Origin: Bradyrhizobium sp. CCGE-LA001
GTDB taxonomy: Bacteria > Pseudomonadota > Alphaproteobacteria > Rhizobiales > Xanthobacteraceae
Length of the DNA stretch: 64,000 nucleotides
Assembly: GCF_000296215.2 (NCBI RefSeq)
Contig: NZ_CP013949.1
Span: 6,007,501 to 6,071,500, forward strand
Direction: 5' to 3'
This document shows positions 41,793 to 50,296 of the stretch, piece after piece; the first letter of the stretch is position 1, and every line of letters starts with the position of its first letter. The notes under the pieces are model-generated. The model was not told the DNA's origin and ran no database searches. It worked only from the letters and a program-made list of their open reading frames with translations. The translations under genes and the position numbers were made by a program.

Positions 41793-42419
41793 TCAGACCG
41801 CGCGATCGCCGAGCGAGGCCCAGTAGTTCGGGTTCTTGGGCGACTGGATGCGGACCCAGCGATAGGACTTCTTCGACCACGGCATGATGTGGCCGGAGAG
41901 ATTGTCCAGCACGAGATCGCCGGAGAAGGTCCGCACCACCACAACGAGATGATGCTCACCCCAGGTGGTCACGACCTCGCTGAGCAGCACCGAGCGCGCC
42001 GGAAAGCCCTTGGCGATCAAATCGTGGCGTTTTGTCACGGCGTAATCGTTGCAATCGCCGCTGGTCGGGTGCAGCAGCCATTTCTCGCCGCGCAGCCCTT
42101 CCAGATTGGCTTCGGGGCGGATCGCGGTGTTGACCCGCTGGTTGACCTCCTGCATCTGCGCCATGCGCTCGGCCGTCAGCTTCAGACGGCCGCCTCGAAA
42201 CACGATCTGCTGCGGACGCGGTTTGCACTCGTCCTTGTACTTCAGGCAGAAGACGGTGAACGCCATCGGCGCCAGCGTCGGCTGGTCGAACTTGATGTAG
42301 TGGATGGCGCCGCGCAGCCCCATGGGCGCGCCGACGAAGGCGGCTTCCGCTTTCTGCTGCACCCCCGCAGCAACCACGATCGCAGCCACGGCCGCCAGGA
42401 ACCTTACTACTTTGCGCAT
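41793..42419 (-). CDS. BTLCP transglutaminase-like cysteine protease homologue (copy 2)
   Basis: A 208-residue protein of the BTLCP family with a normal signal peptide (VVRFLAAVAAIVVAAGVQQ, cut near AEAAF), so it is periplasmic. The triad is Cys in SGDCNDYAVTKRHDL, His in GEHHLVVVVRT, Asp in LVLDNLSGHIM. It aligns along its full length with the protein at 14650-15234. LapG of this family cuts adhesins and is held by a c-di-GMP receptor. No adhesin or LapD-like gene is seen here, so the substrate is open. It sits beside the PPP phosphatase gene. Confidence 0.88.
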   Translation of the reverse strand: MRKVVRFLAAVAAIVVAAGVQQKAEAAFVGAPMGLRGAIHYIKFDQPTLAPMAFTVFCLKYKDECKPRPQQIVFRGGRLKLTAERMAQMQEVNQRVNTAIRPEANLEGLRGEKWLLHPTSGDCNDYAVTKRHDLIAKGFPARSVLLSEVVTTWGEHHLVVVVRTFSGDLVLDNLSGHIMPWSKKSYRWVRIQSPKNPNYWASLGDRAV

Positions 42420-42612
42420 GTCGCGCTCCCCGTTCTTGTTGGGGAGACGCTACGCGAGACCTCTTGAAATACGGCTCAAAGGTCACGCAATGCTTTAATC
42501 AAAATGCGGGCTCATCGGTCGGAAACAATTAAGAATACCGATGCATGACTTGTTCTGCTAAGAGCGGTCACGACGTTCCGCTCGTGACGCTGGATACGAT
42601 TCGACCGACCTG

Positions 42613-43350
42613 ATGGGCCTTTCCTCCCGCTTCCGAAAGAAGACCAAGCCTCGGCTTCCCGATGGCGTTCGCGTCTATGCGATCGGCGACGTGCATGGCC
42701 GCGCCGATTTGCTTCAATCGCTGTTAACCGTGATCGACGCCGACCTCGCCCGCTCGGCCCCGCAACGCGCCATTCAGGTCTTTCTCGGCGACTATGTCGA
42801 CCGCGGCCCGGACTCACGCGCCGTTCTTGATCTCTTGATCGCGCGCTCGAAATCGCACGAGACGGTCTGCCTGAAGGGCAACCACGAGGTCTTCCTGCTC
42901 GAGGTCCTCAAGGACCCCGCCCGCCTGCAGGAGTGGCGCCACTATGGAGGCCTCCTGACGCTGGTCTCTTACGGCATCACGCCGACGATGAACCCGTCCG
43001 CGGAGCAGCAGGTCGAACTGATCGAGGGACTGAGACGCGCGGTGCCGCCGGAGCACCTCGCCTTCCTCCAGCAATTGCCCTCGTCCTTTACCTGCGGCGA
43101 CTTCTTCTTCGTCCATGCCGGCGTCAAGCCGGGCCTCCCGCTCGATCGTCAGAAGGACGAGGATCTGCTCTGGATCCGCGAGGAATTCCTCGCCTCCGAG
43201 GAGCGCTTCGGCAAATATATCGTGCACGGTCATACCCCGGTCAGCGCGCCCGACATCCGGGCGAACCGCATCAACATCGACACCGGTGCATATGCGACCG
43301 GCAACTTGACGCTCTTGACGATCCAAGGCGATAGTCTTCTCGCAATTTGA
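42613..43350 (+). CDS. PPP-type metallophosphatase (copy 2)
   Basis: A 245-residue phosphatase with the full motif set: YAIGDVHGRADLL, LGDYVDRGPDSRA, LKGNHEVFL, FVHAGVKPGLPL and VHGHTPVSAPD. It is closely similar to the copy at 12210-12947 and keeps GDVHG, where that copy has SDIHG. It is soluble with no signal peptide. The next gene, also linked to this locus, starts 20 bases downstream. Possible substrates are the locus kinase, another phosphoprotein, or a nucleotide. Confidence 0.88.
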   Translation: MGLSSRFRKKTKPRLPDGVRVYAIGDVHGRADLLQSLLTVIDADLARSAPQRAIQVFLGDYVDRGPDSRAVLDLLIARSKSHETVCLKGNHEVFLLEVLKDPARLQEWRHYGGLLTLVSYGITPTMNPSAEQQVELIEGLRRAVPPEHLAFLQQLPSSFTCGDFFFVHAGVKPGLPLDRQKDEDLLWIREEFLASEERFGKYIVHGHTPVSAPDIRANRINIDTGAYATGNLTLLTIQGDSLLAI

Positions 43351-43369
43351 AAGCTTAGGCCGAACTTCG

Positions 43370-44023
43370 GTGATCCCGCTCCGCGTCATCGGCATCTTGA
43401 CCGCAATCGTGCTGGCGCTTCACGCCGGCATCGCGTTCTATGGCGATCTGATACGACCGAACTTTCGCGCCAGCGATTTGTTCTCGGGCGAGATTCCGCC
43501 CGAGAAGACGAAGCTGGCTGCCGCAGGTGGTTTGGCGTCCGTGTCATGGGATGGCGAGCTGCTGGCGAATTACGCGGCTGCGACGGCTGCTGACGTCCTC
43601 CACCGCCCTTCGACCGAAGCGGCCGGCAAAGCCAGGGAGAACAAGGCGGCCCAAAGCGCGGTCGTCACCGCCTTGAAAGTCTCACCAATCAGGCCCGCGC
43701 TATGGCTGACGCTCGGCACGCTGCAGGCCCAGGCCGGCGAGGCGGTCATGCCTGCGGTGAAGATGTCTTACCTGACCGGCGCGGTGCCGATCGAAGTCGC
43801 GCTCTCGCGCGTCCGGACCCTGACCTCGAGCGCGGCTGCAAGCGACGAAGAGATCAAGCTCCTCGCGCAATCCGATATCCGGTCGGCACTGGCCAATCGC
43901 TCGCGTTACGAGCCTCTGCTGATCGCCGCCTATGTGCAGGCAAATCCGCAAGGCAAGTCCCTGCTGCTAGAGACCACGAAGGTCACCGATCCCAAATTCA
44001 ACGAGATCTTGCGGCGGTATTAG
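43370..44023 (+). CDS. Single-helix membrane-anchored protein (copy B)
   Basis: A 217-residue protein starting at GTG 43370. One N-terminal helix (VIGILTAIVLALHAGIAFYG) anchors a periplasmic helical region. ALKVSPIRPALWLTLGTLQA and SYLTGAVPIEVALSRVRTL resemble segments of the protein at 31723-32496, as does the helical layout. It lies 20 bases after the phosphatase gene and is probably co-transcribed. A TPR-like scaffold in the export complex is inferred; no catalytic motif seen. Confidence 0.65.
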   Translation: MIPLRVIGILTAIVLALHAGIAFYGDLIRPNFRASDLFSGEIPPEKTKLAAAGGLASVSWDGELLANYAAATAADVLHRPSTEAAGKARENKAAQSAVVTALKVSPIRPALWLTLGTLQAQAGEAVMPAVKMSYLTGAVPIEVALSRVRTLTSSAAASDEEIKLLAQSDIRSALANRSRYEPLLIAAYVQANPQGKSLLLETTKVTDPKFNEILRRY

Positions 44024-44024
44024 C

Positions 44025-44471
44025 TCAGCGCACGGATTTCGGGTTGACCGGCACGAAGTCCTGATCGCGGCGCGGTTGGTCGGATCGTCCCTGGTAGACG
44101 AACATCCCCTTCTTGGTCGTAACGATGTCGCCGCGTTGCAGGCTGTCGTCGCGCAGGAGACGTTCGGTTGCGACGACGTCCGGATCTTCCGGAGCGGGCT
44201 TGTAGAACTCCGGATGCGCGCGCCGCTCGCGCGAGGCTTCTTTGGCCCGGCGCCGTGCCTCCTCGATGCGCTGCCGCCATTCATCGCGCGAGACTTCCGG
44301 CTCGCCCGGTGGAAGATAGTCGTTCGCCGAGGGCTCCGGTGCGCTCTGAGCCAAACACGAGAGCGGACAGGCAACATAGATGGCAAAGCCTACGGCAACG
44401 GCCACGATCACCCTGACCGGTGCGCACCCTGGGATGCGATCTGAGACGGAATTGCGGCGAACGGATTGCAC
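44025..44471 (-). CDS. Secreted charged protein
   Basis: A 148-residue protein. I prefer the GTG at 44471 (GGAG eight bases ahead), which gives a signal peptide with core VIVAVAVGFAIYVACPLSCL. A longer frame to 44699 has no good start context. The mature part is charged and helical (DEWRQRIEEARRRAKEASRE) and ends GMFVYQGRSDQPRRDQDFVP. No family was recognised. It ends one base after the stop of the convergent upstream gene, leaving no room for a terminator. Confidence 0.5.
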   Translation of the reverse strand: MQSVRRNSVSDRIPGCAPVRVIVAVAVGFAIYVACPLSCLAQSAPEPSANDYLPPGEPEVSRDEWRQRIEEARRRAKEASRERRAHPEFYKPAPEDPDVVATERLLRDDSLQRGDIVTTKKGMFVYQGRSDQPRRDQDFVPVNPKSVR

Positions 44472-44894
44472 TCCGATAACTCCAATGAGGCCAACAGCAG
44501 TCAAGAGCCACGACAAGTTCAGCCCATGAGGTTGCCAATTGCAACAACTGCAAGACGGTAGATTCGATGGGCAAGCCGTTTGGCGGGGCGGCGGATGACG
44601 GCCGGACGAACATATTCGACTCCTGACCTCGAAACCTTCGGAGACTCTCCAATCAAGTTCGAAAAAACAACCCCATGCACAGTAGGCGGCGCCAGCCAAA
44701 TCAATGGGTTACAAATCCCCGAAACTCGGTTTGATCCGTCGGGCAAAACAGGGGTAGGATGGCATGGTTCGGAGGAAGGCGCCGGATGATCGCGCGGCTT
44801 GAGGTCAGATGATCGCTACGACGAACAACTTCGTTCTAAGACCTCGTTAGCTCATTGCTGCTACCTTCGGCGTCCGCTCGTGGAGTTGCCGAGA
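44472..44894. other. Non-coding divergent gap
   Basis: About 420 bases between the leftward charged protein and a rightward small secreted protein. Nothing recognisable. Both promoters should be here. Confidence 0.4.
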
Positions 44895-45272
44895 ATGCGT
44901 GCAAGATTGGTATTGCTGTTCGGCGTTGCCATCGCGGCTTCCGCCATGTCCGGCCTCGCGGCGCAGGCCAGCCCCCTCTGCATCAAGGAACGAACCCCGT
45001 TCGCCTTGTCGGACGATACGGTGAAATGGACCATGTCAATCGCTCCTGGAGCCGACTGCATCCAGGGGCTGCGTTGGTCGTACATGCAGATCTTCAACGT
45101 ATCGGTCGTGAGCGGACCATCGCGGGGACAATTGGCGGTGGTGGGGTCCGGCTTTCGCTATTCGGCGGAAAAGCATCCGCCGAGCCCGGATAAGTTTACG
45201 CTGTTGATCTCAGGCAAGAACCGACATGACTTTGGAACGTCGACCTTGGAGGTCGAAGTCAACCCGCACTAG
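44895..45272 (+). CDS. Small secreted protein with Cys residues
   Basis: A 125-residue exported protein. The ATG at 44895 is followed by a signal peptide (LVLLFGVAIAASAMSGLAAQ, cut near QASPLC). The mature part reads LCIKERTPFALSDDTVKWTM, ADCIQGLRWSYMQIFNVSVV and ends HDFGTSTLEVEVNPH. It looks like a short immunoglobulin-like beta domain. Similar small beta proteins occur in Bradyrhizobium. Function unknown. Confidence 0.65.
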   Translation: MRARLVLLFGVAIAASAMSGLAAQASPLCIKERTPFALSDDTVKWTMSIAPGADCIQGLRWSYMQIFNVSVVSGPSRGQLAVVGSGFRYSAEKHPPSPDKFTLLISGKNRHDFGTSTLEVEVNPH

Positions 45273-45716
45273 AGCACGCCTAACCGCGGCCAAAACGCAA
45301 TGAGACCAGGATAAACTGGTCGCTGCGCGCAGCATGCTCCAATGCAGCATGTTCTAGGGCGCGCACTCATAAACTTCATCGATGTCCGCTTCACTCCGAT
45401 ACCGACCGGGTTTGTGCGACTGCACCAAATGTCGCGATGGGCCAGAAGGAGACTTCAGCGGGTTTCGCTTTTGATCAGTCTGACCACTTCAGTCAGCGTC
45501 ATCGCTAATGACCCGAAATTTACTTCCTGCCTGCTCGTCAACAAGGACTTCTAGAACGAGGTATTCTTTCCCGATGGTCAGCCACCCGCTCGTCCGCACG
45601 GGCTCTCCATGTGTATTCAGCAGTCTAGTACAACGGACCTTCATCCCTTGAATTCCGTCACTCATTCATAGATCTTCTCGCGATTGCCTTACAAGACCAG
45701 TGAAGTCCGTTAGGGG
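45273..45716. other. Gene-poor gap with possible decayed sequence
   Basis: About 440 bases without a supported gene. Two small open frames here do not look like protein. A segment with GATGTCCGCTTC, CCAGAAGG and CTTCAGCGG words (about 45379-45470) resembles one near 48701-48752, and may be the remains of a dispersed repeat. Low certainty. Confidence 0.3.
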
Positions 45717-46085
45717 TCACACAAGCGGCCTTCGGCAGGTATTGCCGTGAAGATCCCTTACGGACCCAGAATCAGAATCCAAATTTTTCGGCGGATACGG
45801 CCGACGCGAACGGAAGAGCGGCCATATCGCGAACCACATAACGATCCACCAGAAAACAACTAGACATAGCCCGAACCAGAGATGATGCGAGCCTTGGCTG
45901 ACTGATCCCAGAAAGCATCTAACGCCTGTCGGTGGGCATATCACGTCTGAAAGGCGGACCAGCCAGGTTGCCGGCATCCAAACCAGAAAGAACAAAGCCT
46001 TCACAGCGTCATGACTGAAAGCACCAACCGCAATCACGACCAAGGCGCTGAGCAGCCCAGCCAGCAAATGCAAAATCGCGCGCAT
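45717..46085 (-). CDS. Small membrane protein
   Basis: A 122-residue protein with three likely helices: HLLAGLLSALVVIAVGAFSH, KALFFLVWMPATWLVRLSDV and LWFGLCLVVFWWIVMWFAIW. They are followed by a basic cytoplasmic stretch (FRSRRPYPPKN). It contains two cysteines in a loop between helices two and three. No family recognised, and no close neighbour to suggest a role. Confidence 0.55.
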   Translation of the reverse strand: MRAILHLLAGLLSALVVIAVGAFSHDAVKALFFLVWMPATWLVRLSDVICPPTGVRCFLGSVSQGSHHLWFGLCLVVFWWIVMWFAIWPLFRSRRPYPPKNLDSDSGSVRDLHGNTCRRPLV

Positions 46086-46569
46086 CGATTGCCTACGCCT
46101 AAGTGTCGGCTTGCCAAGAATAGCAGCTACGGGAGCATGTCAGCTATGGGTCACTAGCGGTCTTCACATGCAGTTGGCGGGACGTCCGCAATAAGTCTGG
46201 AGCCGAAGCTGACTGCCCTGCGTCTCGGAATGTTCAAATCCGTTGCTGCCTCAGATCCGCATTCCCGGATTAACATGCCTGAATCCAAAGCGGCGTCGAG
46301 ACCCCCTTCAGGACGTTGATTTCATTGAATCGTATGGCGGGACCCGTACGCCGATCATGGTCGAGACCCTACGCCGAAAACACAGCCCTATGCGACTCTC
46401 ATGACGCCGCCATTTTTTTGCAGAACGTGAGCGAGCTCACACCGCCGCTCGCCGAAAACCCATACTCTTGGGCCGTATTGCACGTCATTCACGAAGAGCG
46501 AACGAGGCGCTGAGCCAGGTGTCGCTCTGTTGAAGCATCAGTCGCAACATCGGCAAGCAAGAGGCGCAC
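46086..46569. other. Gene-poor gap before the repeat-containing hydrolase
   Basis: About 480 bases. No gene, hairpin or known element could be supported. Only the promoter and the AGAGG ribosome site of the gene at 46570 are expected at its right end. Confidence 0.35.
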
Positions 46570-48408
46570 ATGGTCACCGCATGGCAGGCCCGTCACAACC
46601 TCTCGGGCGCTGATTATCAAGGCGCATTCGATCTTCTGAAGAACCAGGGCTTTCGTCCCATCGACGTAAATGGCGGCAGCGCCAACGGCGTCGAACGGTT
46701 CTCCGGCGTCTGGGAGCAATCACCGGGACCCGCAACCCAGGTACGCCACGGCATCAACGCAGCCGCGCACCAGCAGCTGTTCACGACCCTGCCCGCCCAG
46801 GGATTCCGCCCGATCGCAGTGAGCGGTCATGACACGGCCGGCGGGATACGCTTCAGCTCCATCTGGCAGGCCATCCCATCGCCGGAAGTGAGGGCGCGGC
46901 ATGGCCTGACCTCGGCACAATGGCAGAACCAGGTGGACACGCTTCCGAACGAAGGCTTCCGCCCGGTGGACCTGTGTGGCTACACCGAAGCCGGCCAAGT
47001 GCGCTTCGCCTCCATATGGGAGCGGACAACGACGCCGGAATGGGTGGCACGCCACGGCATGACGGCCGGAGAATACCAGCAGCAGTTCAATCATTGGGCC
47101 ACCCACGGCTTCATCCTGCACCGGGTGAGCGGCTACCTGGACGGCGGGCAAACCCGCTACGCGGCACTCTGGAGCCGCGGACCGGACCTGACCTGGCAGG
47201 CCCGGCACGGCATCGACGCTGCGCAACATCAGACGGAATTCAACGCCCTGGTGAATCGCGGCTATCGGCTGGTCAAGGTAAACGGGTATCCCGAGGGCGG
47301 CACGGTTCACTACGCCTCGATCTGGCACAAACCCTTCCTGTCGGATCGCGATGAGACGACGATCCGCCAGGCGGTGCAGAACTTCATGACCGCTCACAAC
47401 GTGCCCGGTGTCTCGATCGCGATGACCCGCAACGGCGCGTTGATGTTCGCACGCGCCTTTGGCAACGCGGATAGCGCCGGAACGCCGGTCCTGCCAAGCC
47501 ACCTCTTTCGTATCGCCAGCGTGTCAAAACCGATCACCTCGATGGCGGTCTTCCGGGCGATCGAAGCCGGATTGCTGGCGCTCACCGATCGGGTCTTCGG
47601 GCAAGGCGGCATCCTCGGCACGCAGTTCGGGACACTGCCCTATCCGGATCAGCGGGTCACGCAAATCACAGTGCAGCATCTGCTCGAGCACACCAGCGGC
47701 TGGAGCGGCGCGCAGGACCCGATGTTCGGCCAGCCCAGCGCCACACACGCGGATCTGATCGGCCAGATGCTTGGCCTCACGCTTGCAAACAACCCGGGTG
47801 CGATCTTTGACTATCTGAACTTCGGCTATTGCGTGCTCGGCCGCGTGCTGGAGCAGGTGTCCGGGTTGAGCTACGCCGACTTCGTGCGACAGCGGGTGCT
47901 CGCGCCCTGCGGCGTGACGGACATGCACATCGCCGGAGACACCCTGGCTCAGCGCCGTTCGAACGAGGTCACCTACACCCAGCAGGGAACGTTTAACCCC
48001 TACGCCCTGCCCGTCGCTCGCATGGATGCCCATGGCGGCTGGATCGCCAACCCGACCGACCTCTTGCGCATCGCGCTCCGGTTCGACGGCTTCCCGTCGA
48101 GGCCGGACCTGCTCCAGTCCACGACCGTCGTCACCATGGCGACCGCCACCACGGCGCCGGCTGCAGGCGGCGGAGCCGCCAACTACGCCAAGGGCTGGGC
48201 CGTGAACAGCGCGGGCAACTGGTGGCATCTCGGCGACTTCGCCGGCACCATCAGCGAACTGGTCCGGACCTCCGACGGCTTCTGCTGGGCGATCCTCGCC
48301 AACACCCGCAACGACGCCCAGCTCAACGCCATGCGAACGGCGATCGACAATCTTGGATGGACGATCAAGAACGGCATCACCGACTGGCCGGCGGGCGACG
48401 CGATATGA
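46570..48408 (+). CDS. Serine hydrolase of beta-lactamase type with five N-terminal tandem repeats
   Basis: A 612-residue protein. The first ~255 residues are five tandem repeats of about 51 residues, each with an ARHG-like start, a GFRP-like centre and a W near the end (WQARHNLSGADYQGAF, VRARHGLTSAQWQNQV, WQARHGIDAAQHQTEF). The rest is a class C beta-lactamase/esterase domain: SVSK is the SxxK nucleophile motif, YLNFGY carries the YxN motif, and HLGDFAGT is a likely third motif. No signal peptide is seen, so it may be cytoplasmic or exported another way. The repeats look like the bacterial tandem repeat domain 1 family. It is alone, with gene-poor DNA on both sides. Substrate unknown. Confidence 0.85.
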   Translation: MVTAWQARHNLSGADYQGAFDLLKNQGFRPIDVNGGSANGVERFSGVWEQSPGPATQVRHGINAAAHQQLFTTLPAQGFRPIAVSGHDTAGGIRFSSIWQAIPSPEVRARHGLTSAQWQNQVDTLPNEGFRPVDLCGYTEAGQVRFASIWERTTTPEWVARHGMTAGEYQQQFNHWATHGFILHRVSGYLDGGQTRYAALWSRGPDLTWQARHGIDAAQHQTEFNALVNRGYRLVKVNGYPEGGTVHYASIWHKPFLSDRDETTIRQAVQNFMTAHNVPGVSIAMTRNGALMFARAFGNADSAGTPVLPSHLFRIASVSKPITSMAVFRAIEAGLLALTDRVFGQGGILGTQFGTLPYPDQRVTQITVQHLLEHTSGWSGAQDPMFGQPSATHADLIGQMLGLTLANNPGAIFDYLNFGYCVLGRVLEQVSGLSYADFVRQRVLAPCGVTDMHIAGDTLAQRRSNEVTYTQQGTFNPYALPVARMDAHGGWIANPTDLLRIALRFDGFPSRPDLLQSTTVVTMATATTAPAAGGGAANYAKGWAVNSAGNWWHLGDFAGTISELVRTSDGFCWAILANTRNDAQLNAMRTAIDNLGWTIKNGITDWPAGDAI

Positions 48409-48772
48409 GGTGGTGTCGGATCATTCACTGTGTTCCCACAAGCCGGTGAGGATTCTGGCGGACGCTCATCCAGTTGCCAATGTAAACGCTGCACCGCTTG
48501 CGCCAGAACTTAAGGATCTGATCCACGACCCTTTCCTCAGCGATGGAAAGAACACGAATGCGTCGGCTCAGCCGAACAGGCGAGGACGTTGCTGCCAGTC
48601 TTGAAATTGCAGATTGAGTGAGCATGCAAGTCGTCAGCGGCAATCACGGAACGCCTGCTTCGGGTCATTTTCGACGGTTTCAGCGGATACTGTCGGCTGG
48701 CTGATGTCCGCTTCTACCCCGTAAGCGTCCAACCGGGGCCTGCCCAGAAGCGTTGCGTCTGGCCAGACCCCT
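48409..48772. other. Gap between the hydrolase and the IS remnant
   Basis: About 360 bases. A 72-residue open frame on the minus strand (48425-48643) has no clear start or family and is not called. The segment near 48701-48752 (GATGTCCGCTTCTACCC, GCCCAGAAGCG) resembles 45379-45470 and is probably decayed repeat DNA. Confidence 0.3.
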
Positions 48773-49561
48773 GTGATTCAAACTCCCAAACTGTGGGCTC
48801 GAATCATGCGCTACGAACTCGACGATTATGAATGGATTGCCATCAAGCCCATGCTGCCAACAAGCCGCGTGGCGTTCCTCGGGTTAACGACTGTCGTGTC
48901 CTCAATGGCATCTTCTGGGTCTTGCGCTCCGGAGCGCCTTGGCGCGATTTGCCCGAGACGTTTGGTCCGTAAACCACGTGCTAAAACCTTTTTGTCCGTT
49001 GGCGGCGGGCTGGTGTCTGGAGCCGCATCATAGACGCACCTGCGGCTGCCATGATGCCGCTGTCCAAATGATCGACACCTCGATTGTCCATGTGCATCAG
49101 CAAGGGGCCTGCATCATAAGGAACCATCGCCAATCGATGGGAAGGTCACGCGGCGGCTTGACGAGCAAAATCCACGCGGTGGTCGATAGCAATGGTCTCC
49201 CGGTACGGTTGGCGTTGAGCCCCGGCGAGGCCCACGACGTTCGACTTGCAGGAAGAGTGCGCGCTCGTCTGAAGTCCGGATCAATGTTGCTTGCCGACCG
49301 TGGCTATGACGCCGACTGGATCAGAGAGTTTGCCATGAACAAGGGGGCGCGGGCCAACATCCCGCCGAAAAGCAATCGCAGCGATCCGATCTGCTTCAGC
49401 CCCTGTCTCTACCGCGCTCACAACCAGGTCGAACGGTTCTTCAACAGGATCAAACAATGTCGTCGTGTGGCGACGCGCTACGACAGGCTTGCGGGAAACT
49501 ACCTTGCCTTCGTCCAACTCGCATCGATCTGGCGATGGCTGGCTGCGCGTTTTGAGTCCAC
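48773..49561 (+). mobile_element. Decayed IS5-family insertion sequence
   Basis: The element body is bounded by imperfect inverted ends: GTGATTCAAACTCC at 48773 and, on the other strand, GTGGACTCAAAACG ending at 49561. The transposase inside is broken. No target-site duplication was confirmed. It inserted just beyond the end of the small secreted protein gene at 49565. Confidence 0.65.
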
Positions 49562-49568
49562 GCTCTAG
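48806..49568 (+). pseudogene. IS5-family transposase pseudogene
   Basis: The reading frame begins MRYELDDYEWIAIKPMLP, the normal start of an IS5-family transposase. A one-base loss near 48861 then shifts it. In the restored frame (NGIFWVLRSGAPWRDLPETF) two stop codons follow near 48970 and 48982. A further frame change near 49045-49055 restores the C-terminal half from AAVQMIDTSIVHVHQQGACI to the end. That half has GGLTSKIHAVVDSNGLPVRL, MLLADRGYDADWIREF and NQVERFFNRIKQCRRVATRY. The DDE residues in the intact part survive, but the protein cannot be made as a whole. Confidence 0.88.
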
Positions 49569-49807
49569 TAACGACGGCCCGACCCGCTGCCGCGGGTCAT
49601 GTTCCCATGATAGGGCCGAGCCGCTGCGCCACTCGTCACGGGAGCCTGGATCCGGCTTGGAATATTGCGCGTTGCATTAGGGCGCGCGGGCTGCGACGGA
49701 TTGACGATGATCACGTTGCGATTGGGCGTCGAAGGGTCGTTGACGCCCTGGGCCCAGGCGCCAGCGGGCACGATAAGCGCGAACGTGATCAAGACTAAGC
49801 GTTTCAT
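49565..49807 (-). CDS. Small secreted protein abutting the IS remnant
   Basis: An 80-residue exported protein. The ATG at 49807 starts a signal peptide (RLVLITFALIVPAGAWA, cut near AQGV). The mature part is Asn/Pro/Arg-rich (NPSQPARPNATRNIPSRIQA) and ends RGSGSGRRY. Its stop codon lies four bases outside the IS end, so the last residues may have been altered by the insertion. It is similar in style to the next gene (49875). Unknown function. Confidence 0.55.
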   Translation of the reverse strand: MKRLVLITFALIVPAGAWAQGVNDPSTPNRNVIIVNPSQPARPNATRNIPSRIQAPVTSGAAARPYHGNMTRGSGSGRRY

Positions 49808-49874
49808 GTGCGACATCTCCCAAGCAAGAACGTCAGGAGGCGAACACCGTTCCTTCACGGTTCGTTGCGTGACC

Positions 49875-50120
49875 TCACCGAGGCACGGCAATTAGCTTGC
49901 CATCTCTCCAGACGCCTTGAGCCGACTGCCCGGCAGGAAGGCTGCCCGCCACATTCCGGACAGCGGTCGGCCGGGAGGCGGCCTGGGTGGTCTGTTTCTT
50001 CTTATCCGGTGTCGTCACGATGCTGGAGCTGGTGGTGTTGGGCCGATCCTTGGTTCCTTGCGCTGAAGCAGATTGAACCAGAAAGGCCGAAAACATGATT
50101 GCTGTCAAAATGCCGCGCAT
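49875..50120 (-). CDS. Small secreted protein
   Basis: An 81-residue exported protein with the signal peptide GILTAIMFSAFLVQSASA, cut before QGTKD. The mature part is polar and rich in Thr, Ser and Lys (TTSSSIVTTPDKKKQTTQAA) and ends QGVWRDGKLIAVPR. It lies 67 bases upstream of the similar small gene on the same strand. The pair may be one transcript. No family recognised. Confidence 0.55.
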   Translation of the reverse strand: MRGILTAIMFSAFLVQSASAQGTKDRPNTTSSSIVTTPDKKKQTTQAASRPTAVRNVAGSLPAGQSAQGVWRDGKLIAVPR

Positions 50121-50296
50121 GGTCCAACACCGGAAAGAGGAGCTGGGCGAAATGTCACAGGTTTCTGCTCAAAAGCAAGCTCTTCCGAGCGGAAGCTTTC
50201 CGGGCCGGATAAACCAGGCAATCCACCGCGGTCGAGGGGGAGCCGGGGTGAAAAGCCTAGCGAAACAGCATTATCCGAGCTAGTTGATCGGCCTTG

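Noticed and set aside
45342..45554. Plus-strand open frame of 70 residues
   Set aside because: It overlaps what looks like decayed repeat DNA and has no recognisable domain.
48425..48643. Minus-strand open frame of 72 residues
   Set aside because: No clear start or family; it lies in gene-poor DNA next to the IS remnant.
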